NCBI RefSeq assembly: GCF_900107675.1
Contig: NZ_FNRI01000004.1
Span: 124,001 to 188,000, forward strand
Origin: Alistipes timonensis JC136
GTDB lineage: Bacteria > Bacteroidota > Bacteroidia > Bacteroidales > Rikenellaceae
Length of the DNA stretch: 64,000 nt
Direction: 5' to 3'
The notes beneath the pieces were generated by a model. That model was not told the DNA's origin. It ran no database searches and saw nothing but the letters and a program-made list of their open reading frames with translations. A program made the translations under genes and the position numbers. This document shows, piece after piece, positions 1 to 8,367 of the stretch (position 1 is its first letter; every line of letters begins with the position of its first letter).

Positions 1-1530
1 TCGAAAGTCGATCCGGCGGCTACCGTGCGCGGCGTCGTGACGTGCGGCGGCGCGGGGGTGCAGGGCGTCGTCGTGACCGACGGCGTGAATATGACGCGCA
101 CCAACAAACAGGGTGCGTACGGACTGCGTACGTCGGCCGGGAAGTCGAATCTGGTTTATCTGACCGTGCCGTCCGGTTACGAGGTCGAGTCTTCGCGGGG
201 CTTCATTCCCCGTTTTTATCGCCGGCTGACTTCTCCCGTGAGTGTCGAGGCGGTCCAGCAGCACGATTTCACGCTTAAAAAGGTGGACAACGACCGCCAT
301 ATTATGATCGTGTCGGCCGATATGCACATTCGTAACCGCGCGATGATAAAGTCTGCGTCGGCGACGACGCCGTCGATTTGTCCGCCGAAGGGCGAGCTCG
401 ATTCGACGACGTTCCGGCGGACGTATCTCGAAACCCTGCGCGAATACGTGCGCGGCCTGCCTTCGGGCGTGCCGGTTTACGGGATGAATCTGGGCGATAT
501 GACGCAGGAGTCGCACTGGACGAATGCCAATAAGGCGACGCTGGCCAATTTCGTCAACGTGTGCGAACGCGGAGGCATGCCCATCCAGACCTTCCACCTG
601 ATCGGCAACCACGACCACGACATGGCGGTGCAGAACATTGCCGGCGAAGACGATTCGGAGGCCGAACTCGCATACAACGCGGCTTTCGGCCCGACGTATT
701 ATGCCGTCAATATCGGCAAGGTGCACTATGTCGTGTTCGATAATACGCAGTACATCAACAACGGGGGCGACAGGTCGTATACCGTCCGTCTCAACCGGCG
801 CCAGCTCGACTGGGCGCAGAAAGACGCCGACTATATGACCGCCGGCACCGAGCGTATCGTGATCGCCTGGCATTGCCCGGCGTTTCGCCGCAATCCCAAG
901 GCTTCGACGCCGACGCCGATGGACAATGCGAATGCGCTGCTCGACATATACAAGGATAAAAACCTGCCTGTGACAATTTGGTCGGGACACAATCATATCG
1001 CCGAAACGGTGACTGTGCCGCGCAGCGACATGACCGTGACCGAATATACCCATCCCGCCGTTTGCGGCGCCTGGTGGTATTTCCCGCTTTGCCACGACGG
1101 GGCGCCTGCGACTTTCACGCGTTACGATTTCAGCGGCGGGACGATAACGAACCGGCGGAGCGTGAATTTCAGCGATGAAAACGAACAGTATTACAGGGTA
1201 TATAATTCGGGACAGAAGAATGTCGAGGGGAAATCGGTGGTACGCATCAATGTCTGGGACTGGCATTCGACGTGGAAGATAGCGTGCCGCGAGAACGGGG
1301 TGACGGTGCCTGCGTCGCAGCTCAAAGCCGTGAACGTCTACGACGATCGTTACGTCGCCGTTCATGAAGCCTGCGGCAACGGCATTTCGTCGTTCGATTT
1401 TCTGAACAAGTACAGCACGGACCATATGCTCGAATACACGCCTGTCACGCCGGCGGCCGATATTCAGCTGACGGCGACCGACGAGTTCGGCAACCTGCTT
1501 TTCGTCATCAACACGAAAGTGGTAAACTGA
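1..1530 (+). CDS. Calcineurin-like metallophosphoesterase (5' end outside the window)
   Basis: The reading frame is open from the first base of the window, so the true start and any signal peptide lie upstream; a GTG at 25 is only an internal codon. The first ~85 codons look like a carboxypeptidase-regulatory or MetallophosN-type beta domain (VRGVVTCGG, TNKQGAYGL). Then comes a metallophosphatase core with the expected metal-ligand blocks in order: SADMHI, GDMTQESH, GNHDHD, WHCPAFR and GHNH. The last ~150 residues fit a MetallophosC beta domain. This N-core-C arrangement is common in secreted Bacteroidales phosphoesterases. The substrate cannot be told from sequence; phosphodiester or phosphomonoester hydrolysis in the periplasm is likely. 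It ends just before a strong hairpin terminator. Confidence 0.9.
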   Translation, partial: SKVDPAATVRGVVTCGGAGVQGVVVTDGVNMTRTNKQGAYGLRTSAGKSNLVYLTVPSGYEVESSRGFIPRFYRRLTSPVSVEAVQQHDFTLKKVDNDRHIMIVSADMHIRNRAMIKSASATTPSICPPKGELDSTTFRRTYLETLREYVRGLPSGVPVYGMNLGDMTQESHWTNANKATLANFVNVCERGGMPIQTFHLIGNHDHDMAVQNIAGEDDSEAELAYNAAFGPTYYAVNIGKVHYVVFDNTQYINNGGDRSYTVRLNRRQLDWAQKDADYMTAGTERIVIAWHCPAFRRNPKASTPTPMDNANALLDIYKDKNLPVTIWSGHNHIAETVTVPRSDMTVTEYTHPAVCGAWWYFPLCHDGAPATFTRYDFSGGTITNRRSVNFSDENEQYYRVYNSGQKNVEGKSVVRINVWDWHSTWKIACRENGVTVPASQLKAVNVYDDRYVAVHEACGNGISSFDFLNKYSTDHMLEYTPVTPAADIQLTATDEFGNLLFVINTKVVN

Positions 1531-1609
1531 TCCGTCGTAAACGGCCCGTGGAAAAGGTGAGCCGGGATTTGATGCGCGGATAGCGATCTTCTGGTTATCC
1601 TTGTAAATG

Positions 1610-1639
1610 AAAAAGGCGCTGATCATCAGCGCCTTTTTT
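1610..1639. terminator. Bidirectional rho-independent terminator
   Basis: An A-tract, a near-perfect GGCGCTGA/TCAGCGCC stem and a T-tract make a symmetrical hairpin that can stop transcripts from both sides. It separates the plus-strand phosphoesterase from the minus-strand tRNA-Leu gene, whose 3' end lies 2 bp away. Confidence 0.85.
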
Positions 1640-1640
1640 G

Positions 1641-1726
1641 TGCCCAGGACAAGACTCGAACTTGCACGAACGTAATTGTTCACTACCCCCTCAAAGTAGC
1701 GTGTCTACCAATTTCACCACCTGGGC
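1641..1726 (-). tRNA. tRNA-Leu (anticodon GAG)
   Basis: Read on the minus strand, the sequence folds as a class II tRNA. The acceptor GCCCAGG pairs with CCTGGGC, followed by discriminator A. The D arm has GGTAGA, the anticodon stem is CTACT/GGTAG around the 7-nt loop TTGAGGG with anticodon GAG, there is a long variable arm as expected for leucine, and the T loop is TTCGAGT in a GCAAG/CTTGT stem. CCA is not encoded. It has its own promoter and terminator and stands alone. Confidence 0.95.
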
Positions 1727-1756
1727 ATTACACTCCCGAATCAACTTTCGGGAGTG

Positions 1757-1788
1757 CAAATATAGATACTATTTTGCGATTCGCAAAA
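1757..1788 (-). promoter_or_regulatory. Promoter of tRNA-Leu
   Basis: On the minus strand this reads TTTTG, 19 nt, TATATTTG, an exact match to the Bacteroidota -33/-7 consensus (TTTG-N19-TAnnTTTG). A perfect hairpin (1731-1756, CACTCCCGAA paired with TTCGGGAGTG) starts right behind the -7 box and would form the 5' leader of the pre-tRNA. Confidence 0.8.
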
Positions 1789-1820
1789 TTTTTACGCGAA
1801 AAACGTCAAAATTCGCCAAA

Positions 1821-1849
1821 TGGCTGTGCAGGACCGCCTGCACAGCCGT
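1821..1849 (-). terminator. Terminator of the DPP11 operon
   Basis: An 11-bp perfect stem (GGCTGTGCAGG/CCTGCACAGCC) with a 4-nt loop lies 13 bp beyond the stop codon of the minus-strand dipeptidyl-peptidase gene. The T-run on the minus side is weak (CATTTGG), so efficiency is uncertain. Confidence 0.7.
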
Positions 1850-1861
1850 TTGAACCGTTCT

Positions 1862-3841
1862 TTATTTAAGTTTCATCTCTTTGAGCAGGTAACCCGCGCC
1901 GCCGATGCGGTCCACGACGAACAGCACATAGCGGATGTCCACGGCGATATTGCGGCAGATCGAGGGGTCGAACGCCACGTCGCTCATCGTCGAACGCCAC
2001 GTGCGGTCGAAGTTGATGCCGATCAATTCACCCGAGGCGTTCAGCACCGGTGACCCGGAGTTGCCGCCCGTGGTGTGGTTCGTGGCCAGGAAGCAAACCG
2101 GCACGGTCTTGTGCCCGCCGATCGTCGCCGCCCAGCGGCCGTATTCTTTCGAAGCGTAGCGATCGCGCAGCGTTTGCGGAATGTCATAGTCGTATATCTC
2201 GGGGTTGTCCTTGGCGATGATGCCGTCGAGCGTCGTCTGCGGCTTGTGGTACTCGCCGTCGGCATATTCGTATCCGGCTACTGTGCCGTAAGCCACGCGG
2301 AGCGTGAGGTTGGCGTCGGGGTAGAAAGCCCGTTCGGCATCCCATTCGCGCAGCCCTTTGATATAGGTGGTGTAGAGCTCGTTGAGCCGCTTGCTGTTGA
2401 GGTTGCGCAGCGATTTGGTGCCCGTGAGCCACGTGATGTGGTCGAGCATGCGCTTCGTTCCCGAGCGCAGGGCGGTTGTCGCCGTGGTGTCGCTCCCGTT
2501 CCATACCTGCGTGAAAATTTCTTCGGCAAAGGCCTCGGGCGAGCCGTACCGGGCCACGCCGTCGAGGAATTCCGGAATCTGGAACTGCGCCGGACAGCGG
2601 CGGGCATACTCCCCGAACTGCAGGCTGTAAAGGGCGCGTTCGGTCGCCTTGCGGTGGGCGAAGACTGCCTCGGCACGCTCCTTGGCGGAGTATTTTATCG
2701 GAAGGGCGCCGAGCGTCTCGAGCGTGATCTCGCGGGCGAAATAGGGGTCGGCAATGCGGGCGTATTCGGCTTTGAGCTGCGCCACGACGTTGCGGTATCG
2801 GAGTTTGTCCTGTGCCCAGGCGTCGAATGCCTCCTCATAGGCGCGTTTCGAAGCCACGGTGCCGCGGCGTTTGATGCCCAGCACCTCGCCCTGCCATTTC
2901 TTCCAGGCATTGGCGATCGAGGCATGCCGGGCGGCGTAGAAGATGCGCAGTGCGGGGTCGGATTCCTGCGCCTTGGAGATGATGTCGAGGCGGCCTGTGC
3001 GGATGGCGATCTTCGCCGGGTCGGAACGCTCGGCGATGTAGGCCACGGCATCCGAGAGGATGTACTCCTGCGTATTGCCCGGGAAACCGTAGATCATCGT
3101 GAAATCACCCTCTTTCACGCCTTTCGTCGAGATGGCGAAGTGTTTCTTGGGACGGTAGGGGACGTTTTGGGGCGAGTAGGCCGCGGGTTTGTTGTCCTTC
3201 GAGGCATAGACGCGGAACATCGAGAAATCGCCCGTGTGGCGGGGCCATATCCAGTTGTCGGTGTCGCCGCCGAACTTGCCGATCGACGAGGGCGGCGCGG
3301 CCACCAGGCGCACGTCGTCGAACTGCTCGTAGACGAACAGGAATTGCTGGTTGCCGTAGTACATCTGCTCGACGGCGGCCTTGTAGCCCGGACCCTCGGC
3401 TTCGGCTTTTTTGACGATCTCGTCCGCGGTCTCTCCCGCGGCGATGCGGTCGGTCACCTCCTCCATCCGGACGAGGAAGCGCACCCAGAGTTTTTCGTTG
3501 GGAAGCTCCTCGGCGCGCGACATGGCCCAGAATCCGTCGGTGAGGTAGTCGTGCTCGACGGTCGAGTGTCGTTGGATGGCGCCGTAGCCGCAGTGGTGGT
3601 TGGTCAGCAGCAGGCCCTCGGGCGAGATCAGTTCGCCCGTGCAGCCGCCGTTGAACAGCACCACGGCGTCCTTCATCGAGGCCTGGTTGACGGAATAGAT
3701 GTCTTCGGCGGTGAGCCGGAATCCCTTGGCGCGCATGTCGTCGATGCGCGAGGAGATCAGGCTCGGGAGCCACATGCCCTCGTCGGCCAGCGCAGGCAGA
3801 ATAAAGAGAGCTGTCAGCAGGGTCAGCAGGGTTCGTTTCAT
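1862..3841 (-). CDS. S46 family dipeptidyl-peptidase, DPP11 type
   Basis: A 659-residue secreted serine peptidase with a signal peptide (residues 1-19). The S46 catalytic triad is visible: His83 in TNHHCGY, Asp204 in RHTGDFSMFR and Ser595 in GGNSGSPV. Eighteen residues after the catalytic serine is Arg613 (NFDRTW). In the family this position is Arg in DPP11, which removes X-Asp and X-Glu dipeptides, and Gly in DPP7, which prefers hydrophobic P1 residues. I therefore call it DPP11-like; that specificity step rests on my recall of the family. Such enzymes act in the periplasm of asaccharolytic Bacteroidales. It is the last gene of a minus-strand operon and overlaps maf by 4 bp. Confidence 0.93.
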   Translation of the reverse strand: MKRTLLTLLTALFILPALADEGMWLPSLISSRIDDMRAKGFRLTAEDIYSVNQASMKDAVVLFNGGCTGELISPEGLLLTNHHCGYGAIQRHSTVEHDYLTDGFWAMSRAEELPNEKLWVRFLVRMEEVTDRIAAGETADEIVKKAEAEGPGYKAAVEQMYYGNQQFLFVYEQFDDVRLVAAPPSSIGKFGGDTDNWIWPRHTGDFSMFRVYASKDNKPAAYSPQNVPYRPKKHFAISTKGVKEGDFTMIYGFPGNTQEYILSDAVAYIAERSDPAKIAIRTGRLDIISKAQESDPALRIFYAARHASIANAWKKWQGEVLGIKRRGTVASKRAYEEAFDAWAQDKLRYRNVVAQLKAEYARIADPYFAREITLETLGALPIKYSAKERAEAVFAHRKATERALYSLQFGEYARRCPAQFQIPEFLDGVARYGSPEAFAEEIFTQVWNGSDTTATTALRSGTKRMLDHITWLTGTKSLRNLNSKRLNELYTTYIKGLREWDAERAFYPDANLTLRVAYGTVAGYEYADGEYHKPQTTLDGIIAKDNPEIYDYDIPQTLRDRYASKEYGRWAATIGGHKTVPVCFLATNHTTGGNSGSPVLNASGELIGINFDRTWRSTMSDVAFDPSICRNIAVDIRYVLFVVDRIGGAGYLLKEMKLK

Positions 3842-4434
3842 TGGTCTAAAAATTTATCTAATTCAACATATACTTTCTGGATGGGAAGGCCCATGACGTT
3901 GTAGAACGAGCCTTCGATGCGTTCGATGGCGGCATAGCCGATCCACTCTTGGATGCCGTAGGAACCCGCCTTGTCGAACGGACGGCAGGTGTCGACGTAG
4001 TGTTCGATCTCCTCGGCGGAGAGCGTGCGGAACCATACGCTGGTCCGCGCCTCGAAGCTGTGCATCCGCTCCGCCGTGCGCAGCGTGACGCCCGAGACCA
4101 CCGTATGACGGCGTCCCGACAGCCGACCGAGCATCCCGACGGCCTCCTCGCGTCCGCAGGGTTTCCCGAGGACCTCGCCGTCGAGCACCACTACCGTGTC
4201 GGCGGTCAGCAGGATCACGTCCGGTGCGAGCGGTCCGGGCCAGGCCCGGCTTTTGAGCTGCGAGAGGTAGAGCGGCACCTCCTCGGCCGGAAGGTCGGCG
4301 GGATAGACCTCCTCGCAGTCGTATTTCGGGGCGGGTTCGTAGGGAAGCCCGCAGCCGGTCATCAGTTCCCGCCTCCGGGGCGACTGCGACGCCAGCAGCA
4401 GGCGGTAGGGTTTGAGTTTGTCGTTGAGCAGCAT
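3838..4434 (-). CDS. maf: Maf family nucleoside triphosphate pyrophosphatase
   Basis: A 198-residue protein of normal Maf length. It has the diagnostic SQSPRRREL loop (residues 16-24), the AxDTVVxLDGEVLGKP block and a KAGSYGIQEW-type segment near the C terminus. Maf/YhdE proteins hydrolyse dTTP, UTP or modified pyrimidine nucleotides to monophosphates in the cytoplasm, a house-cleaning role. It overlaps the DPP11 start by 4 bp (ATGA) and begins 1 bp after the FAH-family gene, so it is translationally coupled on both sides. Confidence 0.95.
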   Translation of the reverse strand: MLLNDKLKPYRLLLASQSPRRRELMTGCGLPYEPAPKYDCEEVYPADLPAEEVPLYLSQLKSRAWPGPLAPDVILLTADTVVVLDGEVLGKPCGREEAVGMLGRLSGRRHTVVSGVTLRTAERMHSFEARTSVWFRTLSAEEIEHYVDTCRPFDKAGSYGIQEWIGYAAIERIEGSFYNVMGLPIQKVYVELDKFLDQ

Positions 4435-4435
4435 G

Positions 4436-5071
4436 TTATCGTATGTCGAAATTCAAAAGTTCGCGTCCTTCGAGCGCCGCGCACAGGTTGTCGCCGGGCG
4501 CGACGGGCCCCACGCCTGCGGGCGTTCCCGTGTAGAGCAGGTCGCCCATGCGCAGTGTCACGTACCGCGACACCGAGGCGATGATCCGGTCCACTGTGAA
4601 GAGCATCTCCGCCGTGTCGCCCGTCTGGCGGCGTTGGCCGTTCACGTCGAGCGTGAAATGCAGCCGTTGCACGTCGCCGCCCAGTTCCGCGAGCGGGACG
4701 AATGCCGGCGAGATCGCCGCCGAACGGTCGAAAGCCTTGCAGCTCTCCCACGGAAGCCCTTCGGCAATGGCCCGTCGCTGGAGGTCGCGGGCCGTGAAGT
4801 CGATGCCCAGCCCCACCTCGTCGTAATAACGGTGTGCGAACCGCTCGGAGATGGCTTTGCCGACGCGGTTGATCCGCACGACCAGTTCGCATTCGTAATG
4901 CACCTCCTGCGAGAACGACGGAACATAGAACGGGTCGTTGTTTCGGAGCAGCGCCGTGTCGGGTTTCATGAAGAACATCGGTTCTTCGGGGAGTTTTCCG
5001 CTGTCGTTCAACTGTTCGTGCAGTTCCGCCGCATGTTCGGCGTAGTTGCGGCCTATGCAGATGATTTTCAT
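4436..5071 (-). CDS. Fumarylacetoacetate hydrolase (FAH) family protein
   Basis: A 211-residue protein. The start is the ATG at 5071, overlapping the lpxB stop by 4 bp; the longer open frame upstream is only the shadow of lpxB. It shows the FAH fold features: IGRNYAEHAAEL at the N terminus, the metal-binding YECELVVRI, then GIDFTARDLQ, AFDRSAAISP and YTGTPAGVGPV at the C terminus. Relatives are acylpyruvate hydrolases, oxaloacetate tautomerases or decarboxylases acting on small 2-oxo acids with Mg2+. The exact substrate cannot be read from the sequence, and the neighbours (lipid A and tRNA enzymes) give no clue. Confidence 0.9.
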   Translation of the reverse strand: MKIICIGRNYAEHAAELHEQLNDSGKLPEEPMFFMKPDTALLRNNDPFYVPSFSQEVHYECELVVRINRVGKAISERFAHRYYDEVGLGIDFTARDLQRRAIAEGLPWESCKAFDRSAAISPAFVPLAELGGDVQRLHFTLDVNGQRRQTGDTAEMLFTVDRIIASVSRYVTLRMGDLLYTGTPAGVGPVAPGDNLCAALEGRELLNFDIR

Positions 5072-6204
5072 TGGTTTTCCTTCTTTAACTCCTCTGCCAT
5101 CCGCGCCGCGAAGCGGTCGCTGGCGCCGGGGCCGCCGATCACGGTGCGCAGTTCGTCGAAATCGGCGAGCATCTTTTCGCGTTTTGCGCCTCCTGCGACG
5201 ATTGCCCGCAACTCCTGCTCGGCCCGCTCGACCGAGAGGTCGGACTGGATGAGTTCGGCCACGGATTCGCGCCCGAGGTTGAGGTTCACCAGCGACACCC
5301 ACGGCACCTTCAGGACATAGGGACGCAGCCACACCTGCCACCACACCGTGCGGTAGACGACCGCCTCGGGGATTCCCAGCAGGGCTGTTTCGAGCGTCGC
5401 CGTGCCCGATGTCACCACGGCCGCTTCGGCCGCCGCCAGCGTTTCGTAGGTCTGGTCGCAGACATAGCGGATGTCGCTGCCGGCCATATGCTGCTCGTAA
5501 AGCGCGCGGTCGATCCACGCCACGCCCGCCACCACGAACTGATGTTCCGGGAATCGTTTCGACAGCAGGGCCATCAGCGGCAGGTTCGCGCGGATCTCGC
5601 CCCGGCGGCTGCCGGCCAGCAGGGCGATGATCGGCCGGTCGTCCAGCCCGTTCCGGCGGCGGAATTCGTCGGGCGCCGGGAGCGATGCGCGGCGGGCTTC
5701 GATGGCGTCGACCAGCGGATTGCCTTCGAAAACGGGTTCGATGCCGTGCTTCGGGAAATAGGTGCGCTCGAAGGGGAAGATGATGAACAGCCGGTCGACA
5801 TATTTGCGGATCGCCTTCACCCGCCATTCGCGCCACGCCCAGACCTTCGGGGCGATGTAGTAGAAAGTGCGGATGCCGCGCTCTTTGGCCCAGCGGGCCA
5901 TTTTCATGTTGAATCCGGGGTAGTCCACCAGGATCAGCACGTCGGGGGCGAACTCCGCCACGTCCGCCTGACACTCCCGCATCTGCCGCCGGATGGTCCC
6001 GAGGTTTTTCACGACCTGCACGATCCCGAAGAACGAGGTTTCGTTGTAGTGCTTCCGCAGGTTGTCCCTGCCTCCTGCGGCCGCCATAAGGTCTCCTCCC
6101 CAGAAACGGAATTCCGCTCCGGGGTCGGCCTTCAGCAGCCCTTTGATCAGGTTTGCGCCGTGCAGGTCGCCCGAGGGCTCCCCGGCAATCAAATAGTAAC
6201 GCAT
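5068..6204 (-). CDS. lpxB: Lipid-A-disaccharide synthase
   Basis: A 378-residue GT19 glycosyltransferase. It begins with YYLIAGEPSGDLHGANL, has FWGGDLMAAAGG and the TSFFGIVQV block. The central DYPGFNMKMARWAK and YIAPKVWAWREWR motifs and the C-terminal SGTATLETALLGIPEAVVY are typical. It joins UDP-2,3-diacylglucosamine to lipid X to give the lipid A disaccharide at the inner face of the inner membrane, so the organism makes lipid A. It ends inside the start codon of the FAH-family gene and lies 4 bp downstream of trmD. Confidence 0.97.
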   Translation of the reverse strand: MRYYLIAGEPSGDLHGANLIKGLLKADPGAEFRFWGGDLMAAAGGRDNLRKHYNETSFFGIVQVVKNLGTIRRQMRECQADVAEFAPDVLILVDYPGFNMKMARWAKERGIRTFYYIAPKVWAWREWRVKAIRKYVDRLFIIFPFERTYFPKHGIEPVFEGNPLVDAIEARRASLPAPDEFRRRNGLDDRPIIALLAGSRRGEIRANLPLMALLSKRFPEHQFVVAGVAWIDRALYEQHMAGSDIRYVCDQTYETLAAAEAAVVTSGTATLETALLGIPEAVVYRTVWWQVWLRPYVLKVPWVSLVNLNLGRESVAELIQSDLSVERAEQELRAIVAGGAKREKMLADFDELRTVIGGPGASDRFAARMAEELKKENQ

Positions 6205-6208
6205 GGCT

Positions 6209-6886
6209 TTATTCGTTTAAAAGGTCGGGGCGCAGGCGCTTCGTGCGTTCGTAGGCCTGTTCGTCCTGCCATTTTGCGATTTCGGCGAAATTCCCCGACA
6301 ACAGCACGTCGGGAACCCGCCAGCCCCGGAACTCCGCGGGCCGCGTGTAGACCGGGGGCGCCAGCAGGTTGTCCTGGAACGAGTCCGTGAGGGCCGACGC
6401 CTCGTCGCCGATGGCCCCGGGGATGATCCTCACGACCGAGTCGGCGATGATGCAGGCTGCCAGCTCGCCGCCCGTCAGCACGTAGTCGCCGATCGAGATT
6501 TCGCGCGTGACGAGGTGCTCGCGGATGCGGTGGTCGATGCCCTTGTAATGGCCGCAGAGGATGATGATGTTTTCGAGCGTCGACAGCCGGTTGGCCTCGT
6601 GCTGGTCGTACCGCGCGCCGTCCGGCGAGGTGTATATGATTTCATCGTATCGCCGCTCGCTCTGGAGCTTCTCGACCAGTTCGAACACCGGTTCGCATTT
6701 CATGACCATACCCGCCTCGCCGCCGAACGGATAGTCGTCGGTGGTCTTGCGGCGGTCGTGGGCGTAGTCGTGCAGGTTGTGTACGACGATCTCCACCAGA
6801 CCCTTCTCCTGCGCCCGCTTCAGGATGGATTCGTGAAGCGGCGAGGTCAGCAGTTCGGGGACGACCGTCAGGATATCAATGCGCAT
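6209..6886 (-). CDS. trmD: tRNA (guanine-N1-)-methyltransferase
   Basis: A 225-residue SPOUT enzyme that methylates G37 next to the anticodon and keeps the reading frame. Visible signatures are MRIDILTVVPELL at the start, GGEAGMVMKCEPVFE, and the trefoil-knot SAM site LCGHYKGID to YVLTGGELAA. The C-terminal tail carries the DNLLAPPVYTRP block. Unusually it is not with rpsP, rimM and rplS: rplS is at 50 kb here. It overlaps the FkbM-family gene by 11 bp. Confidence 0.97.
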   Translation of the reverse strand: MRIDILTVVPELLTSPLHESILKRAQEKGLVEIVVHNLHDYAHDRRKTTDDYPFGGEAGMVMKCEPVFELVEKLQSERRYDEIIYTSPDGARYDQHEANRLSTLENIIILCGHYKGIDHRIREHLVTREISIGDYVLTGGELAACIIADSVVRIIPGAIGDEASALTDSFQDNLLAPPVYTRPAEFRGWRVPDVLLSGNFAEIAKWQDEQAYERTKRLRPDLLNE

Positions 6887-7607
6887 ATCTGAAAATAATG
6901 TCTTTTGTGGAATTTTCCGTCAGGGGCGCCTCCTGCCCGTGTTCGAGCGTGTAGCCCCGGTATCCTAACTCCGTGAAGAGCGCGACGATCTGCGGACGGT
7001 TCGCACCGCCCGTCTCGATCAGCACCGCGGGGCGAAACTTCTCGAGCAGCGGACGCATCTCGTTCATCACCACTGCCTCATAGCCTTCGATGTCGCATTT
7101 CACGAAATCGAGGCGTTCCAGTTTGCCGAACAGCTCGCTGCCGCGGCGCATCTGGGCCGTGAACTCCACGGCGGCCTTTTCGCCGCCGTCGTTGACGAAA
7201 TTCTGTCCCGTGCCGAAATAACCCGTCTCGCGCGCCGAATCGTTGGCCATCGTGATCGGTTTGTTTTCGGTCCCGAGGGCATAGGGTATTATCTCGGTGT
7301 TCCCGCAGCGGCGGAGGTTGCGGCTCAGCACCTTGCGGATCGGGGCCACGGGCTCCACGGCATAGACTTTTCCCGCGGGACCCGCCAGCCGCGAGATCGT
7401 GCGGGCGTAGTAGCCGAGGTTGGCGCCGATGTCGATGGCGGTGTCGCCCGGGCGCACCAGCTGCGGCAGGTGGTAGACATACTCCGTGGCCGGGGCATAA
7501 CGTCCGATGCCGAGCCGCTGCCAAAGAAAGAACAGCCTGCTCACGGCCCGCAGATAGCCTTCGAGCGGCAGGGTCCGGTAGAGAACTTTATGGATCAGGG
7601 CCTTCAT
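6876..7607 (-). CDS. FkbM family SAM-dependent methyltransferase
   Basis: A 243-residue protein. I place the start at the ATG at 7607, which overlaps the upstream hydrolase stop (ATGA); the longer frame upstream is a shadow. The SAM-binding glycine loop is AIDIGANLGYYA, followed by the acidic YAVEPV and the FkbM block DFVKCDIEGYEAVV, with LIETGG near the end. FkbM enzymes O-methylate small molecules or sugars. The gene sits between a hydrolase and trmD, so the target may be an envelope glycan (compare lpxB in the same operon), but that is a guess. Confidence 0.9.
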   Translation of the reverse strand: MKALIHKVLYRTLPLEGYLRAVSRLFFLWQRLGIGRYAPATEYVYHLPQLVRPGDTAIDIGANLGYYARTISRLAGPAGKVYAVEPVAPIRKVLSRNLRRCGNTEIIPYALGTENKPITMANDSARETGYFGTGQNFVNDGGEKAAVEFTAQMRRGSELFGKLERLDFVKCDIEGYEAVVMNEMRPLLEKFRPAVLIETGGANRPQIVALFTELGYRGYTLEHGQEAPLTENSTKDIIFRYAH

Positions 7608-8275
7608 CACTCCTTGTAGTTCACCTCTTCGTTCAGCACTTCGACGATGAAAGGGTTGTAGAGCATTTCGTGGCCGATCGTCGATTCGGGGCCGTGGCCG
7701 GGGTAAACGTGGACCTCTTCGCCCAGCGGGACCAGGGAGTCGAGGATCGAGCGCATGATCCACGAGTAGTCGCCGCCCGGCAGGTCGGTGCGGCCGATCG
7801 ACTCGCGGAAGAGCGTGTCGCCCGTGAAGAGCGATTTCGACACGGGTTCGTACAGCGCCACATGGCCCGGGGTGTGGCCCGGGGTGCGGATCACGCGCAG
7901 CGCGGTCTCCCCGAAGCGGACTTCGGAGAGCGTGTCGAGGTCGATCTCCGCCGCGGGCATCTGTCCGATCTTCACCCCGAACACCGAGCCGCTCGTCGCG
8001 GCGTTGTCCAGCAGGAATTGGTCTTTCGACGAGAGGGCGAAGGGGATGCCGTAGCGCTGTTTGAGGTGCTCGACGCCCAGCGTATGGTCGAAATGGCCGT
8101 GGGTGTTGACCGCCATGACGGGCTTCAGGCCGTGTTCGGCGATGAAGTTGTCCAGCGCGGCGTCCTCACGGGGGTTGCTGTTTCCGGCGTCGATAATGAC
8201 GCACTCTTTCGTATCGTCCCAGACGATGTAGGTGTTTTCCTGTATCGGGTTGAATTGCAGGCAGGCTATTTTCAT
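7607..8275 (-). CDS. MBL-fold metallo-hydrolase (glyoxalase II-like)
   Basis: A 222-residue protein with the metal-binding HxHxDH motif as THGHFDH, then TPGHTPGHVALY, TGDTLFRESIGRTDLPGG and YPGHGPESTIG. This set is typical of the YcbL/GloB-like branch of metallo-beta-lactamase-fold hydrolases, which cleave thioesters such as S-lactoylglutathione analogues. It is cytoplasmic, with no signal peptide. It is the first gene of the minus operon and starts about 32 bp behind a TATCTTTG promoter box. Confidence 0.92.
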   Translation of the reverse strand: MKIACLQFNPIQENTYIVWDDTKECVIIDAGNSNPREDAALDNFIAEHGLKPVMAVNTHGHFDHTLGVEHLKQRYGIPFALSSKDQFLLDNAATSGSVFGVKIGQMPAAEIDLDTLSEVRFGETALRVIRTPGHTPGHVALYEPVSKSLFTGDTLFRESIGRTDLPGGDYSWIMRSILDSLVPLGEEVHVYPGHGPESTIGHEMLYNPFIVEVLNEEVNYKE

Positions 8276-8307
8276 AATTTACGGCTGTTTTGGTGCGGTC
8301 TGTTTCG

Positions 8308-8315
8308 CAAAGATA
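8308..8315 (-). promoter_or_regulatory. -7 promoter box of the MBL-to-DPP11 operon
   Basis: The minus strand reads TATCTTTG, a full match to TAnnTTTG, 33 bp before the first start codon at 8275. No convincing -33 TTG is present. It shares a 92-bp intergenic region with the divergent esterase gene. Confidence 0.7.
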
Positions 8316-8337
8316 GTGCTTTTTGCGGGATTTTACC

Positions 8338-8345
8338 TACCTTTA
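8338..8345 (+). promoter_or_regulatory. Possible -7 box for the esterase gene
   Basis: TACCTTTA matches 7 of 8 positions of the TAnnTTTG box 23 bp before the esterase start. There is no clear -33 element, so this is a weak call. Confidence 0.35.
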
Positions 8346-8367
8346 TGACCCAAAACCTCGATCTCTT

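Noticed and set aside
2075..3904. A 609-codon plus-strand frame opposite the S46 peptidase
   Set aside because: Shadow of a gene with a complete catalytic triad; no promoter, no recognisable domain.
5072..5974. An N-terminal extension of the FAH-family protein
   Set aside because: The region is lpxB in another frame; the ATG at 5071 shows the usual 4-bp overlap.
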